Shown here: positions 44,805 through 54,840 of the stretch, one piece after another
How positions within the stretch are numbered: the stretch's first letter is position 1
How the letters are laid out: each line of letters opens with the position of its first letter
Assembly: GCA_024685775.1 (NCBI GenBank)
Contig: JAIKVL010000032.1
Coordinates: 1-64,000 of the forward strand
Origin: Clostridia bacterium
Lineage (GTDB): Bacteria; Bacillota; Clostridia; Christensenellales; CAG-1252
Reading direction: 5' to 3'
Length of the DNA stretch: 64,000 bases
Program-made: the position numbers and the translations under genes
Notes under the pieces: generated by a model
What the model was told of the DNA's origin: nothing
The model's database searches: none
The model's input: only the letters and a program-made list of their open reading frames with translations

Positions 44805-44833
44805 ATTATAACTTATTTTTACCATATAAACAA
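44805..44833 (-). promoter_or_regulatory. Promoter of polA, leaderless geometry
   Basis: On the minus strand, TTGTTT (44833-44828), a 17-base spacer and TATAAT (44810-44805), with 6 bases to the ATG and no ribosome binding site. Confidence 0.7.
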
Positions 44834-44872
44834 TATTTATATTTCGAAAATCTTGTTTTTCAGCCGATACGT

Positions 44873-44902
44873 TTGACAGAAAACAAGAGGAAACTTTATA
44901 AT
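44873..44902 (+). promoter_or_regulatory. Promoter of the Na/Pi cotransporter, leaderless geometry
   Basis: Consensus TTGACA (44873-44878), an 18-base spacer and consensus TATAAT (44897-44902), 6 bases before the ATG at 44909. Confidence 0.75.
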
Positions 44903-44908
44903 TTGAGT

Positions 44909-46600
44909 ATGAGTGGATGGGAAATAACGAAAAATATATTGCTTTTACTCGCCGGACTCGGGTGTATGATGTTCGGCATGCAGGTTTTGAGCGACAATCT
45001 GACGAAGGCTTCCGGTAAGAAACTTCGTAATGCTTTGTCTCGCTTAACCTCCAACAAATTCAAAGGGATCTTCATCGGCGCGACCGTTTCCGCCGTGATC
45101 CACAGTTCCGCCGCGACGACGGTCATGGTCGTAGGTCTCGTCAATTCGGGCATTCTGTCGCTCGTCCAAGCGACGTCCATCATTATGGGCGCGAATATCG
45201 GGACAACGGTCACCGGTTTGATGCTCTCCCTGCAATCGCTTCCGATCACGCAATTCTTCGCCGCGCTTTCGTTCGCGGGAATCATTATGACCTTGATTTC
45301 CAAAAAACCGTTCGTTCACGTCGTGGCGAACATTTTGATCGGTTTCGGAATGCTTTTCGTCGGAATGGCGGTCATGAACACGTCTATGAGCGGCATCGCG
45401 AACCTTCCGAGCGTCAGCGGCGTCTTCGCGAAGATCACGAATCCCGTCCTTCTTCTGCTTCTCGGCGCGGTCTTTACCGCGATCATGCAGAGTTCGACGA
45501 CGATGACCGCGATCCTTCTCGTCCTCGCGACGAGCGGCCTTATCAACCTGCACAGCGCGATCTATATCGTCCTCGGAATGAACCTCGGCACCTGCGTGAC
45601 GTCGATCATCGCTTCGATCGGCGCGAACACGAACAGCGTGCGCGCGGCGATGACGCATCTTTTCTTCAACGTCGTCGGAACTTTGATCTTCTTCTGTCTC
45701 TTATTCATCACCCCGCTGCGTCATTGGCTCTTAAACCGCGTTTTATTCGGAGAAAACGTAGAAAAAATCGCGTACAGCATCGCGATTTTCCACGTTGTTT
45801 TCAACCTGTTTACGACCGCGATCTTACTGCCGTTCATCAATTTGGTCGTCAAATTCATCTCGAAAGTCATTCCCGAGAAAAAGCCGAAGAACGAAGACGA
45901 GCAAATGCGACTGCATTACTTGGACGAAAGATTCCTTGCGACCTCTTCGATCGCCGTCGGCGAATGCAAACGCGAAATCTGCTATATGGCGGAGCGCGCG
46001 TATAAAAACTTTACTCTCTCGGTGGACTGCATTTTGAAAGTCGACCTTTCGCCGAAAGAAGACTTCGACAGAAGAGAACGCAAAATCAACTTTATGAATA
46101 AAGAGATCGCGAAATATCTCGTAAAACTCTCCTCTTCCAGCATTTCCGCCGAAGACGAGCAAGTCATCGCGACCTATTATCACGCAATCACCGACCTCGA
46201 ACGCATCGGCGACTATGCGGAAAACATTATGGAATATACCCAACGCCTTTCGGACGACGGCAGTAAGTTTTCCCCCGCCGCGATCGAAGAGATCAAAGCG
46301 ATGTACAATAACATTTCCAGCCTTTACACGACTTCGATTCAAGCGTTCAACACCCAAGACCTTAACGCACTTATGCAAGCGGAAATCTACGAAGAAATGA
46401 TCGACGAAGCCAAAAGCAAGCTCTCCGCCGCGCATATCCAAAGATTGGAAGACAAAGAATGCACCGTCGAGAACGGGACGGTCTTCCTCGCCCTTTTGAA
46501 CGATTTGGAGCGTATCGCGGACCACATTTTCAACGTCGCGAAATCCATTAAAGAATACACGCTCCCGCCCCGCTATCAGATCCCTGCGGGAACGGTTTGA
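44909..46600 (+). CDS. Na+/phosphate cotransporter with PhoU-like domain
   Basis: 563 residues. Residues about 5-310 contain 8-9 membrane helices with the two inverted family repeats (NLTKASGKKLRNAL, AVIHSSAATTVMVVGLVN; and GAVFTAIMQSSTTMTAILL), typical of NptA/YjbB transporters. Residues about 345-560 form a helical PhoU-like cytoplasmic domain. It should import or balance phosphate with sodium. The start is placed at 44909 because an upstream in-frame TTG is part of the -35 box. Transcribed away from polA and ended by a bidirectional terminator. Confidence 0.92.
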   Translation: MSGWEITKNILLLLAGLGCMMFGMQVLSDNLTKASGKKLRNALSRLTSNKFKGIFIGATVSAVIHSSAATTVMVVGLVNSGILSLVQATSIIMGANIGTTVTGLMLSLQSLPITQFFAALSFAGIIMTLISKKPFVHVVANILIGFGMLFVGMAVMNTSMSGIANLPSVSGVFAKITNPVLLLLLGAVFTAIMQSSTTMTAILLVLATSGLINLHSAIYIVLGMNLGTCVTSIIASIGANTNSVRAAMTHLFFNVVGTLIFFCLLFITPLRHWLLNRVLFGENVEKIAYSIAIFHVVFNLFTTAILLPFINLVVKFISKVIPEKKPKNEDEQMRLHYLDERFLATSSIAVGECKREICYMAERAYKNFTLSVDCILKVDLSPKEDFDRRERKINFMNKEIAKYLVKLSSSSISAEDEQVIATYYHAITDLERIGDYAENIMEYTQRLSDDGSKFSPAAIEEIKAMYNNISSLYTTSIQAFNTQDLNALMQAEIYEEMIDEAKSKLSAAHIQRLEDKECTVENGTVFLALLNDLERIADHIFNVAKSIKEYTLPPRYQIPAGTV

Positions 46601-46648
46601 TTGATCGATCGATTATACCGAAACATCCGTTTATAACGACAAAAAAAA

Positions 46649-46677
46649 GGCGTGGAAAATTCCACGCCGATTTTTTT
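46649..46677. terminator. Bidirectional terminator between the Na/Pi cotransporter gene and efp
   Basis: GGCGTGGAA (46649-46657) and TTCCACGCC (46660-46668) form a strong stem with eight A before and seven T after. Confidence 0.88.
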
Positions 46678-46688
46678 GATCGAATGAA

Positions 46689-47255
46689 TTACACGCGAGA
46701 CATATACGTTCCGGTACGGGTATCGACGCGGATCACGTCGCCTTCGTTCACGAACATCGGAACTTGGATCTTATAGCCGGTTTCGAGCGTCGCGGGTTTG
46801 GTTCCGGCTTGCGCGGTATCGCCTCTGACGCCGGGCTCGCAAACCGTGATCAAAAGCTCGACGAAGTTCGGCGGCTCGACGGAGAAAGCCTTGTCTTTAT
46901 AGAAAGAAACCGTGACCTGAGAATTTTCTTTGATGAAATTCAAAGCGTCGGAAACCTGATCGTAATTCAAGGGCAATTGCTCGTACGTTTCGACGTCCAT
47001 AAAATAATAGAGTTCTCCGTCCGTGTAGAGATATTCCATATTCTTGCGCTCGATATGAGCCGCGTCGAATTTATCGGTCGGGTTGAACGTGCGCTCGATC
47101 ACGCCGCCGGAAATAACGTCGCGGATCTTGGTGCGGACGAAAGCCGAGCCTTTACCGGGTTTTACGTGCATAAAATCAACGATGACGTACACCTTTCCTT
47201 CCATTTCAAAGGTGACGCCTTTCCTGAAATCACCTGCCATTACTGTCGAACCCAT
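46689..47255 (-). CDS. efp: Elongation factor P
   Basis: 188 residues with the three beta-domains of EF-P. The loop [12 protein letters not shown] near residues 32-43 contains the lysine that contacts the P-site tRNA and may be modified. It relieves stalling at polyproline stretches. The start has GGAGG 6 bases upstream; the ATG 15 bases downstream has none. It follows pepP by 9 bases. Confidence 0.97.
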   Translation of the reverse strand: MGSTVMAGDFRKGVTFEMEGKVYVIVDFMHVKPGKGSAFVRTKIRDVISGGVIERTFNPTDKFDAAHIERKNMEYLYTDGELYYFMDVETYEQLPLNYDQVSDALNFIKENSQVTVSFYKDKAFSVEPPNFVELLITVCEPGVRGDTAQAGTKPATLETGYKIQVPMFVNEGDVIRVDTRTGTYMSRV

Positions 47256-47264
47256 AATATCCTC

Positions 47265-48308
47265 CTAAACTAATATAATTTCTTTATCCGAACGGTCAAA
47301 GACCGCAAGTTTCCCATTTTCGATCGCCGCCAAACTCTCGATCCGAATTCCGAATTCTCCTTCGAGATAGACGCCTGGCTCCACCGTAAAGACCGCCCCA
47401 TCCGCAAGGATATCTTCGGATCTCGCGCTCAAATACGGATCTTCGTGAATATCCACGCCGACGCCATGACCCAAAGAATGCGTAAACTTTCCTTTGAACG
47501 GACTTCCGTCGATCAACGATCGAGCGATCCGATCCGCTTCGAACGCGCTTCTGCCGCCGCTCGCGATATAATCGAGAGCCGCAAACTGCGCCCGCAAAAC
47601 GACGTCGTACGCCGATTCGAATTTCCGATCGGGTTTCCCGCAAAACAGAGTCCGCGTAAAATCCGAACAATACCCGCCCTTTTTCGCACCGAAATCCATA
47701 ACGATCGCGTCACCGCGCCGTAACGCGCGATCGGACGGGACCGCGTGCGGTTTCGCGGCGTTTTCACCGAACGCGACGATCGTGTCGAACGCGACGCCGG
47801 ACGCGCCTTCCGAAAGCATTTCGAACAGTAGGCGATCCGAAACCTGCTTTTCCGTTACGCCGGGCTTGATAAAATCGAGCACGCGACGAAACGCGGTATC
47901 GACGATCGCTTCCGCTTCCGCAATCGTTTTAAGCTCCGACGGCGACTTGATTCTTCGCGCGCCGCGGATCATTCCGTCGATCGGAAGAAACTCCGCGTCG
48001 AACGAACCGAACAGCTTGTCGAATCGAGCAAGCGACAAATGCTCCTTTTCAATCCCGATCGACCGAACGGATTCAAGCGCATCCCGAATAAAATCGATTT
48101 GCGCAGATGACCCGAGAATAATCGGACGGAAATCGGGCGCAAGCGAACGCGCTTCGATCTCATAACGAGAATCGGTGATATAAAAAGCGGTCTTGCCTTT
48201 AACGAGGATATACGCATCCGAATTCGCAACGCCGCTCAAATAAAACAAATTCGACGGTGAAGTAATCAAAGCGGCTTCGGTCGAAGCAAATAAACTCGTT
48301 ACATTCAT
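47265..48308 (-). CDS. Xaa-Pro aminopeptidase/dipeptidase (M24)
   Basis: 347 residues: an N-terminal creatinase-type domain and a pita-bread catalytic domain with metal ligands in MDFGAKKGGYCSDFTR (two Asp), HSLGHGVGVDIHE (His), VEPGVYLEG and GIRIES (two Glu). It removes N-terminal residues before proline. The gene commonly precedes efp in Bacillota. Starts 6 bases after a -10 box with no ribosome binding site. Confidence 0.94.
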   Translation of the reverse strand: MNVTSLFASTEAALITSPSNLFYLSGVANSDAYILVKGKTAFYITDSRYEIEARSLAPDFRPIILGSSAQIDFIRDALESVRSIGIEKEHLSLARFDKLFGSFDAEFLPIDGMIRGARRIKSPSELKTIAEAEAIVDTAFRRVLDFIKPGVTEKQVSDRLLFEMLSEGASGVAFDTIVAFGENAAKPHAVPSDRALRRGDAIVMDFGAKKGGYCSDFTRTLFCGKPDRKFESAYDVVLRAQFAALDYIASGGRSAFEADRIARSLIDGSPFKGKFTHSLGHGVGVDIHEDPYLSARSEDILADGAVFTVEPGVYLEGEFGIRIESLAAIENGKLAVFDRSDKEIILV

Positions 48309-48314
48309 AGAACA

Positions 48315-48343
48315 ATTATACCCTATTTTACGGCTGTTTGCAA
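48315..48343 (-). promoter_or_regulatory. Promoter of pepP-efp, leaderless geometry
   Basis: On the minus strand, TTGCAA (48343-48338), a 17-base spacer and TATAAT (48320-48315), 6 bases before the ATG at 48308. Confidence 0.7.
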
Positions 48344-48351
48344 CTGTTAAT

Positions 48352-49206
48352 TTATTCGGAGAAGTACTTCGAGTATAGGTTTTTCATCGTTTTTGCATCC
48401 GAAGATTGCGTCCCGGCGGATTCGGAGAGAATCCATGGTTCGAGTTTATACTCCGCCAAGAGTTTCGCAAGGGGTTCGAACTCGGGTCCGAAGGTTTGAT
48501 CCGCGAAAGTAAGATGGCGGATCTCTCCGCTTTTTCCGTACTCGATCTTGGAAAAGTGAACGTGCATTTTTTTGACTTTTGCCTCGCCCACGCCGTCAAT
48601 CAGACGGTCGATGACTCTTTTATAATCGTCGTAGCTCTTCAAGCTGCCTTGCGTTCTTGCGTTCAGATGCCCGAAATCGACGCAGGGAAGCACGTTATCC
48701 GCGACGTTGCAGATCTCGACGATCTCGTCCAAATCACCGAGCTGATTGAGTTTTCCCATCGTCTCGGCGCAAACGTACGACCAATCATACCCCTCTTTAT
48801 AAAAAATCTCCATAAAATCCGAAAACGCTCGGATCAAAACGTCCATCGCCTCGCGGCGATCTCTTTTCAAAGGCGATCCCGGATGGAAAACGGCGCGATT
48901 CCCTCCGAAAAATTTCAACGCGTCAAGCGAGGAAAAAAGATATTGAAAGGTAGCCTTCCGCTTTTCTTCGTCGTCGGTCGCGAAATTGATGAAATAAGGC
49001 GCGTGAACGCTGATCCCGACGTTCTTCTCGCGGAACGCGTTTCCGATCGAGGAAGCGGTCTCCTGCGTTATCCTGACCCCTCTTCCGAAGGAATACTCGA
49101 AAATGTCCAAGCCGCAGTCGACGATAAACTGCGGAACTTCGATCGTCTTCGTTAAACCGAGCGCGGCAAACGCTTCATCCGTGCCGGACGGACCGAATCG
49201 AATCAT
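48352..49206 (-). CDS. TIM-barrel protein, endonuclease IV / AP-endonuclease-2 family
   Basis: 284 residues with the sugar-isomerase/endonuclease IV type barrel: SVHAPYFINF, NRAVFHPGSPL, VCAETMGKLNQLG, CVDFGHLNAR, MHVHFSKIEYG and ILSESAGTQ carry the expected His, Glu and Asp metal ligands in order. This fits a DNA-repair AP endonuclease, but sugar-processing relatives share the motifs. The start at 49206 overlaps the ribF stop by 4 bases; the upstream frame lies within ribF. Last gene of the long frr-ribF block. Confidence 0.85.
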   Translation of the reverse strand: MIRFGPSGTDEAFAALGLTKTIEVPQFIVDCGLDIFEYSFGRGVRITQETASSIGNAFREKNVGISVHAPYFINFATDDEEKRKATFQYLFSSLDALKFFGGNRAVFHPGSPLKRDRREAMDVLIRAFSDFMEIFYKEGYDWSYVCAETMGKLNQLGDLDEIVEICNVADNVLPCVDFGHLNARTQGSLKSYDDYKRVIDRLIDGVGEAKVKKMHVHFSKIEYGKSGEIRHLTFADQTFGPEFEPLAKLLAEYKLEPWILSESAGTQSSDAKTMKNLYSKYFSE

Positions 49207-50093
49207 AAAAGCCTCCTTTTCCCGACGTCTTCCGAAATCGTTCGAACCAATTCGTCGACCGAATCGAACGCCTTTAATTCCCTTGCGAAATCCAAAAATT
49301 CGACGATAACTTCCCGCCCGTAAGCGTCTCCGCTGAAATCGATCAAATGCGTCTCGACGTTGCTTTTCCAATCGCCGAAAGTCGGATGCGGTCCGACGTT
49401 TGTGACGGAAGCATACGTTTTCCCGTCCAAAATCGTATTCGTAAAATAGACGCCGAATTTCAAATCGGACGGAGCGTTTGAAAGATTCAGCGTGGGAAAA
49501 CCGATCTTCGCGCCGTCGTTTCTGCCTTTCCCGACGACGCCTTTGATCGAAAACGGTCTTCCGAGAAGACGCGCGGCGGCGCGGACGTTCCCTTCTCTCA
49601 AAAGCTCTTTGACTTTTCCGCTGCCGATCTTTTCCCCTTCCATTCGGTAAAGCGAAACGACCTCGTTTTTCCCGCTCGGGAAAGCGCGAACGAGATCGGC
49701 GGGATTTCCTTCCCCGTTTTTCCCATAGGAATAATCTTCCCCGCAGACGACGCCTGCGACGTTTACGCGTTCTTTCAAAAACGAAACGAAAGATTCGGGA
49801 GAAGCATTCAAAAACGCGGGATCCGCATCCACGAAAAACACTTCGTCGACACCGAGTTTTTCGATCTCGGAGAGCCGCTCTTCAAAGGACAAAAGCGGCG
49901 CTTTATCCAGCCCGAGCAATTCGTAGATATTGTTTCGAAACAAAAAAACGGCGCTTTTTACGGAAAGAGAACGAGCGATCGAAACCGCGCGCGAGATCAC
50001 GCGCTTATGACCGAGGTGAATGCAATCGAAAAAACCGAGAGCGATCACACAAGGTTCTTTTTCGAAATAAGAAAACAGATCGAACGAATTCAT
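49203..50093 (-). CDS. ribF: Bifunctional riboflavin kinase / FAD synthetase
   Basis: 296 residues. The N-terminal nucleotidyltransferase has LGFFDCIHLGHKRVI (about 19-33), and the C-terminal riboflavin kinase has GKGRNDGAKIGFPTLNL followed by YFTNTILDGKTYASVTNVG. It makes FMN and FAD from riboflavin. Overlaps truB and the next gene by 4 bases each. Confidence 0.95.
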   Translation of the reverse strand: MNSFDLFSYFEKEPCVIALGFFDCIHLGHKRVISRAVSIARSLSVKSAVFLFRNNIYELLGLDKAPLLSFEERLSEIEKLGVDEVFFVDADPAFLNASPESFVSFLKERVNVAGVVCGEDYSYGKNGEGNPADLVRAFPSGKNEVVSLYRMEGEKIGSGKVKELLREGNVRAAARLLGRPFSIKGVVGKGRNDGAKIGFPTLNLSNAPSDLKFGVYFTNTILDGKTYASVTNVGPHPTFGDWKSNVETHLIDFSGDAYGREVIVEFLDFARELKAFDSVDELVRTISEDVGKRRLL

Positions 50094-50956
50094 AGATCCC
50101 TCGCAACGATTTTCAATTCGCCGTCGACGATTTGACCGATCGCGTAAAAACGATCCGCAAGATAAACGGAAACGAAAGAATTCGGTTCCTCGATCGGAAT
50201 CTTTACGCCGTTATCGAGTTTCTTCGCGAATTCTTCGGAGAAATCGATTCTTTTCAATTTATCGCCAAACCTTTCGAGCGAAGTAAATCCCGCGTTCAGA
50301 TTCTTTTCTACGTCGGGCAACGTAACGGCGTCGGAAATCGAGAAATCACCGTTTTCCAAGCGTTCGAGCGAGCCCATCAAAGCGGGATAGCCGAGTTTCT
50401 CCCCGATATCGCGACACAAAGAACGAATATACGTTCCCCCGGAACAGCGAATTTTGATCTTGAAGATTTCGGGAGCTTCCTTCCCGAGGAATTCGATGGA
50501 ATGAATCGTGATTTTGCAAGGTTCGAGCGCGGCGTCTTTCCCTTTCTGCGCGAGTTTATATGCGCGCACGCCGCCGACGCTTTTCGCGCTGTACTGCGGA
50601 GGCATTTGCAAGATCGTCCCGACGAAGGGTTTCGTAGCTTCGACGAAATCTTCGTCCGAGACGCCGAGATATTCTTTTTCGGAGAGAATCTTTCCGCCGA
50701 GATCCAAAGTATCCGTTTGCTTCCCGAGAACGACGGTCGCAACGTAGGTTTTCGTCTTGGATAAAAAATAATCGAACAATTTCGTCGCGCTGCCGACCGC
50801 TACGCCGAGAAGCCCGGAAGCCAACGGGTCGAGCGTTCCGAGATGCCCGACTTTGATTTTTTGTCCGGTTCTTTTGCGCAAAAGCCCGCGCAAACAAACG
50901 ACGAGATCGCTGCTCGACCAACCGGACGGTTTAATCAAATTATAAAACCCGTTCAT
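50090..50956 (-). CDS. truB: tRNA pseudouridine-55 synthase TruB
   Basis: 288 residues with the N-terminal LIKPSGWSSSD, the catalytic aspartate in VGHLGTLDPLASGLL, and the MPPQYSAKSVGGVRAYKLA and IRCSGGTYIRSLCRDIG segments. It makes the universal pseudouridine at tRNA position 55. The start at 50956 overlaps the nrnA stop; a start 15 bases earlier is possible but lies within nrnA. Confidence 0.97.
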   Translation of the reverse strand: MNGFYNLIKPSGWSSSDLVVCLRGLLRKRTGQKIKVGHLGTLDPLASGLLGVAVGSATKLFDYFLSKTKTYVATVVLGKQTDTLDLGGKILSEKEYLGVSDEDFVEATKPFVGTILQMPPQYSAKSVGGVRAYKLAQKGKDAALEPCKITIHSIEFLGKEAPEIFKIKIRCSGGTYIRSLCRDIGEKLGYPALMGSLERLENGDFSISDAVTLPDVEKNLNAGFTSLERFGDKLKRIDFSEEFAKKLDNGVKIPIEEPNSFVSVYLADRFYAIGQIVDGELKIVARDL

Positions 50957-51909
50957 AGGTTGTCTTTGCAAGCCTTCAAAACGTCGTCGATCACGTTGCC
51001 AATAAATCCGTTAAGCATGAAGCCCGCGGCAGCTTTATGACCGCCCCCGCCGAACGTCGCGGCGATCGCGCTTGCGTCCGAATCGCCCGAAGTGCGAACG
51101 CTGATCTTGAAACTATGCGGTTTTACTTCGGTGATCGAAGCCGCGATTTTGACCGTGGAAACGTTGATGATCTCGTTTACGAGATTGGAAGAATCGGCGG
51201 AAACCGTTCCCGTCGCTTCGAAATCTTCTTTCAAAAAAGTCAAGATCCCGATTTGTCCGTCCTCGAAGAATTGCGCCTTGTTTAAGACGCGCGCTTTCAG
51301 CTTAAAGACGGGAAAGCGAATCTCTTTGAAATGTTTATAAGAGATCTCCGCGTTATCGAATCCGAAACGAAGCAGTTCGGACGCGATCGAAAGCGTTCTT
51401 GCGCCGGTGCAGGAAAAGCTGAAATTCCCGGTATCCGTAACGAGCGCGGTATATAAAAGCCGCGCGATCTCCGCATCCAAAAGCGAAGGATCGAGCTCGA
51501 TCAACAAAAGATAAATAAGCTCCGCCGTCGCGCCCGAAGCGGATTCGACGTAATTGACGTCCGCGAAAGGTCCCGACTGGCGATGATGATCGACGCATAA
51601 AGTCTGCGCGGATTTTTTGAATAAAGAATAATAGGCTCCGACTCGGTTTTCATCGCCGCAATCGACTGCGACCGAAAGATCGTAGCGCGTAAGAGGTTTG
51701 TCCGCGTTGATCTTGTTTGCGCCGAAGACTTCGTCCACGCCGCATTTCAATTCTCCGTCGCAAAACGCGTGAACGGTTTTTCCCGCCTTTTCAAGCGCGA
51801 ATTTCAAAGCAAGCGCGGAACAGATCGTGTCGCAATCCGGATTAACGTGACAAAAAAGCGCGATTGTATTCGCACTTTTTATCGCCTTTAACGCTTCAAT
51901 TTTCCCCAT
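50953..51909 (-). CDS. DHH-family phosphoesterase, NrnA-like (nanoRNase / pAp phosphatase)
   Basis: 318 residues with the DHH domain (HVNPDCDTICSALAL near 20-34, D-C-G-D and DHHRQSG near 107-113) and the DHHA1 domain ending in GGGHKAAAGFML. It degrades short oligoribonucleotides and pAp. In motif I the usual PDGDAIGS is written PDCDTICS, with both glycines replaced by cysteine; the aspartates are kept. It overlaps the end of rbfA by 14 bases. Confidence 0.92.
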   Translation of the reverse strand: MGKIEALKAIKSANTIALFCHVNPDCDTICSALALKFALEKAGKTVHAFCDGELKCGVDEVFGANKINADKPLTRYDLSVAVDCGDENRVGAYYSLFKKSAQTLCVDHHRQSGPFADVNYVESASGATAELIYLLLIELDPSLLDAEIARLLYTALVTDTGNFSFSCTGARTLSIASELLRFGFDNAEISYKHFKEIRFPVFKLKARVLNKAQFFEDGQIGILTFLKEDFEATGTVSADSSNLVNEIINVSTVKIAASITEVKPHSFKISVRTSGDSDASAIAATFGGGGHKAAAGFMLNGFIGNVIDDVLKACKDNL

Positions 51910-52282
51910 TTTCTTCTCCGTATCCTTTGTTTTCGTTTTCTCGGGTGCTTTCCATTGCGTGCTCGATCTTTTGCGTAAGATCGATCGCTTTATTCAAAGA
52001 TTCGTCCTTAATGATGCGCAAATACGGAACCGTCCGCATTTTTACGCGCTGTTTCAAAAGGTTTCGAATATGCCCCGTGCAACCGTTTAACGCTTCGAAC
52101 GTTTGCGTTTCTTTGCTCGGATCGCCGAAATAACTGATAAAGACGCGGGCATGCGAAAGATCGTCGCTCGTTTGGACTTCCATAACGGTCAGCATTCCCG
52201 AGATCCTCGGATCGTTCAATTCGAATTGAAGGATCGCGGAAAGCTGTTTCAAAAGTTCGGAATTGATTCTCTCGATATTCAT
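51896..52282 (-). CDS. rbfA: Ribosome-binding factor A
   Basis: 128 residues with a type II KH fold ([27 protein letters not shown] in parts) and the [12 protein letters not shown] segment. It assists 30S subunit maturation. The start at 52282 overlaps the infB stop (ATGA), and a Glu/Asn-rich tail ends the protein. Confidence 0.95.
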   Translation of the reverse strand: MNIERINSELLKQLSAILQFELNDPRISGMLTVMEVQTSDDLSHARVFISYFGDPSKETQTFEALNGCTGHIRNLLKQRVKMRTVPYLRIIKDESLNKAIDLTQKIEHAMESTRENENKGYGEENGEN

Positions 52283-54840
52283 GATTCGCTGATTTCCTCG
52301 ATCACGAAGCATTCGATCACGTCGCCGACCTTGATATCGTTGTAATTCTCGATACCGACGCCGCACTCAAAGCCCGCGAGAACTTCCTTGACGTCGTCTT
52401 TCAGGCGTTTCAAAGAAGAAACTTTGTTTTCGGTGATGACGACGTTATCGCGCAAAAGTCTGAGGTTTGCGTTCTTCTCGATCTTTCCTTCGAGGACGCG
52501 GCAACCCGCGATCGTTCCTACGCCGCTGATCTTGAAGGTCTCACGGACTTCGGCTTTGCCGAGGACGTTCTCCGTAAATTTCGGAGCGAGCATACCTTTC
52601 AAGGCGAGCGTAATATCGTTAATCACGTCGTAAATAATACGGTAGTTACGAATATCGACGCCATACTTCGCGGCAGCCGCTTTCGAATTCGCATCCGGAC
52701 GGACGTTAAATCCGATAATGATCGCCGAAGAAGTACTTGCGAGGACGACGTCCGATTCGGTGATCGCGCCGACGCCGCGGTGAACGACTTTGACTTTTAC
52801 TTCGTCGTTGCTGAGCTTCAAAAGCTCTTGGACGAGCGCTTCGACGGAGCCCTGCACGTCCGCTTTTACGATCAAATTCAATTCTTTGAGCTTACCTTCG
52901 CTTATCTGCGCGAACAAATCTTCGAGGTTGGGCTTATTCGACGTATCTTCTTCGGTCTTATCTTTGATCTTTCTTTCTTCCGCGATACGACGCGCGAGCT
53001 TTTCATCGGAAACAACGAGCATTTTGTCGCCCGCGGAGGGGACTTCGTCGAATCCGAGGACGGAGACCGGGGTCGAAGGACCCGCGACTTTGACGAGCTT
53101 GGATTTATCGTTGATCATGGATTTGACCCTACCGCAGACGGCTCCCGCGACCATAAAGTCGCCGACTTTGAGCGTTCCGTTTTGGACGAGAACTGTCGCG
53201 ATCGGACCCGAACCTTTATCCAACCTTGCTTCGATGACGGTACCTCTCGCGCTCTTTTTGCGATTCGCTTTCAAATCGTTCATTTCCGCGACGAGAAGGA
53301 TGTTATCGAGAAGCTTGTCGACGCCTGCGCCCGTCTTCGCGGAGACCGGGCAACAAATGACCTCGCCGCCCCACTCTTCGATCACGAGCCCGTTGGAAGA
53401 AAGCTCGACTTTGACCTTTTCGATATCAGCGCCGGGTTTATCGATCTTATTAATCGCCACGATAATCGGAACGTTCGCCGCTTTCGCGTGATTGATCGCT
53501 TCGACGGTCTGCGGCATAATGCCGTCGTCCGCCGCGACGACGATGATCGCGATATCGGTCACCATTGCGCCGCGAGCGCGCATCGAAGTAAACGCTTCGT
53601 GACCCGGGGTGTCGATAAAGGTAAGCATTTCGCCCTTATTCTCGATCGTGTACGCGCCGATATGCTGCGTAATACCGCCCGCTTCTTTTTCCGCAATGTG
53701 GGAATTACGGATATAGTCGAGAAGAGAGGTTTTACCGTGATCGACGTGACCCATGATCGTTATGATCGGGGCGCGCTTTTCGTTATCTTCGCCTTCGATA
53801 TCTTCCTCGTTGATAAGCTCTTCAAGCTTATCTTCCGCAGTCTTATCTGCTTTGTATTCGAGTTCGATCCCGTAGTTCGCCGCGACGAGTTCCGCTACGT
53901 CGTAACTGATCGAATCGTTGATATTTTTCATAATTCCTTCGAGAATAAGCTTACGCACGATGTCCGCGCTCGGCTTTCCGATCTTTTCGGAGAGAAGCTT
54001 TATCGGCACGGGATCGACCGTGATGACCGCTTTTTCGATCGGAGCTTGCGTCACGACGGGCGCTTGCTTTTGATACTTTTTGCTCTTAAAGCGCCTTGCG
54101 ATCTCGCTGTCGTCGATTTCGGCGCCGTTTTCGAGTTCACGCCTTAAAATACTGCGCTTACTGCCCGACTTTTTATCCTCGTAGGGGTTATTGCTATTCT
54201 TTTCGAAGGTCTTCTTTCCGCCTTTTCCTTTTCCGACTTGCGGCGCGGCAAACATCGGCTTATCCTTATCGGCAAAGCCGCCGAAGCCTCCGAGGAAACC
54301 GGAGGGGCCGCTCGGACGAGAGCCGTTAAAGGAAGGCTTATTTCTTCCGAGACGTTCGCTTTCCGGGATATAAACTTTCGTGGGTTGGAACTTACGCGGC
54401 TCGGGAACGTCGGGGCGCAACGGATTGCGGAACGGCGTTTCGGCTTTCTTTTCCGGAGGAGCGGCGGGAGCGGGAGCAGCAGGCTCTTCTTTGGGTTTCC
54501 GAGCGGTTTCCACAGGCTCTTTTACGGGCTCCGACGCGACGGGCTCGACCGTCTCCTCCGTTTTTTCGGGAGAAGCGACCTCTTCCGCGGGTTCTTCCGT
54601 TTTCTCTTCGGGAGCAACCGCTTCTTCCGCGACGGATTCGGGTTCTTCCGCAAAACTTTGCTCTTCCTTTTTCAGTTCCTCGATCAAGAATTTTTCTCTC
54701 ATTTCGCTGATCGAGTTCAGAAGATCTTCGGCGCGACGACGCGCTTCTTTTACTTCCAAAGTCAGGGCGCGAAACCTTGCCTTATCGAGCTCGATAAGCG
54801 CGCTGATATTTCCCAAGGCTTCTTTGTTCGTTTCACTCAT
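52279..54840 (-). CDS. infB: Translation initiation factor IF-2
   Basis: 853 residues. A long N-terminal low-complexity region rich in Glu, Pro and Ala (about 60-165), an IF2N domain around residues 280-330, and the GTPase core with [15 protein letters not shown] (G1), DTPGHEAF (G3), NKIDK (G4), then domains II-IV. It brings initiator tRNA to the 30S subunit. GGAGG lies 11 bases before the ATG at 54840. Confidence 0.97.
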   Translation of the reverse strand: MSETNKEALGNISALIELDKARFRALTLEVKEARRRAEDLLNSISEMREKFLIEELKKEEQSFAEEPESVAEEAVAPEEKTEEPAEEVASPEKTEETVEPVASEPVKEPVETARKPKEEPAAPAPAAPPEKKAETPFRNPLRPDVPEPRKFQPTKVYIPESERLGRNKPSFNGSRPSGPSGFLGGFGGFADKDKPMFAAPQVGKGKGGKKTFEKNSNNPYEDKKSGSKRSILRRELENGAEIDDSEIARRFKSKKYQKQAPVVTQAPIEKAVITVDPVPIKLLSEKIGKPSADIVRKLILEGIMKNINDSISYDVAELVAANYGIELEYKADKTAEDKLEELINEEDIEGEDNEKRAPIITIMGHVDHGKTSLLDYIRNSHIAEKEAGGITQHIGAYTIENKGEMLTFIDTPGHEAFTSMRARGAMVTDIAIIVVAADDGIMPQTVEAINHAKAANVPIIVAINKIDKPGADIEKVKVELSSNGLVIEEWGGEVICCPVSAKTGAGVDKLLDNILLVAEMNDLKANRKKSARGTVIEARLDKGSGPIATVLVQNGTLKVGDFMVAGAVCGRVKSMINDKSKLVKVAGPSTPVSVLGFDEVPSAGDKMLVVSDEKLARRIAEERKIKDKTEEDTSNKPNLEDLFAQISEGKLKELNLIVKADVQGSVEALVQELLKLSNDEVKVKVVHRGVGAITESDVVLASTSSAIIIGFNVRPDANSKAAAAKYGVDIRNYRIIYDVINDITLALKGMLAPKFTENVLGKAEVRETFKISGVGTIAGCRVLEGKIEKNANLRLLRDNVVITENKVSSLKRLKDDVKEVLAGFECGVGIENYNDIKVGDVIECFVIEEISES

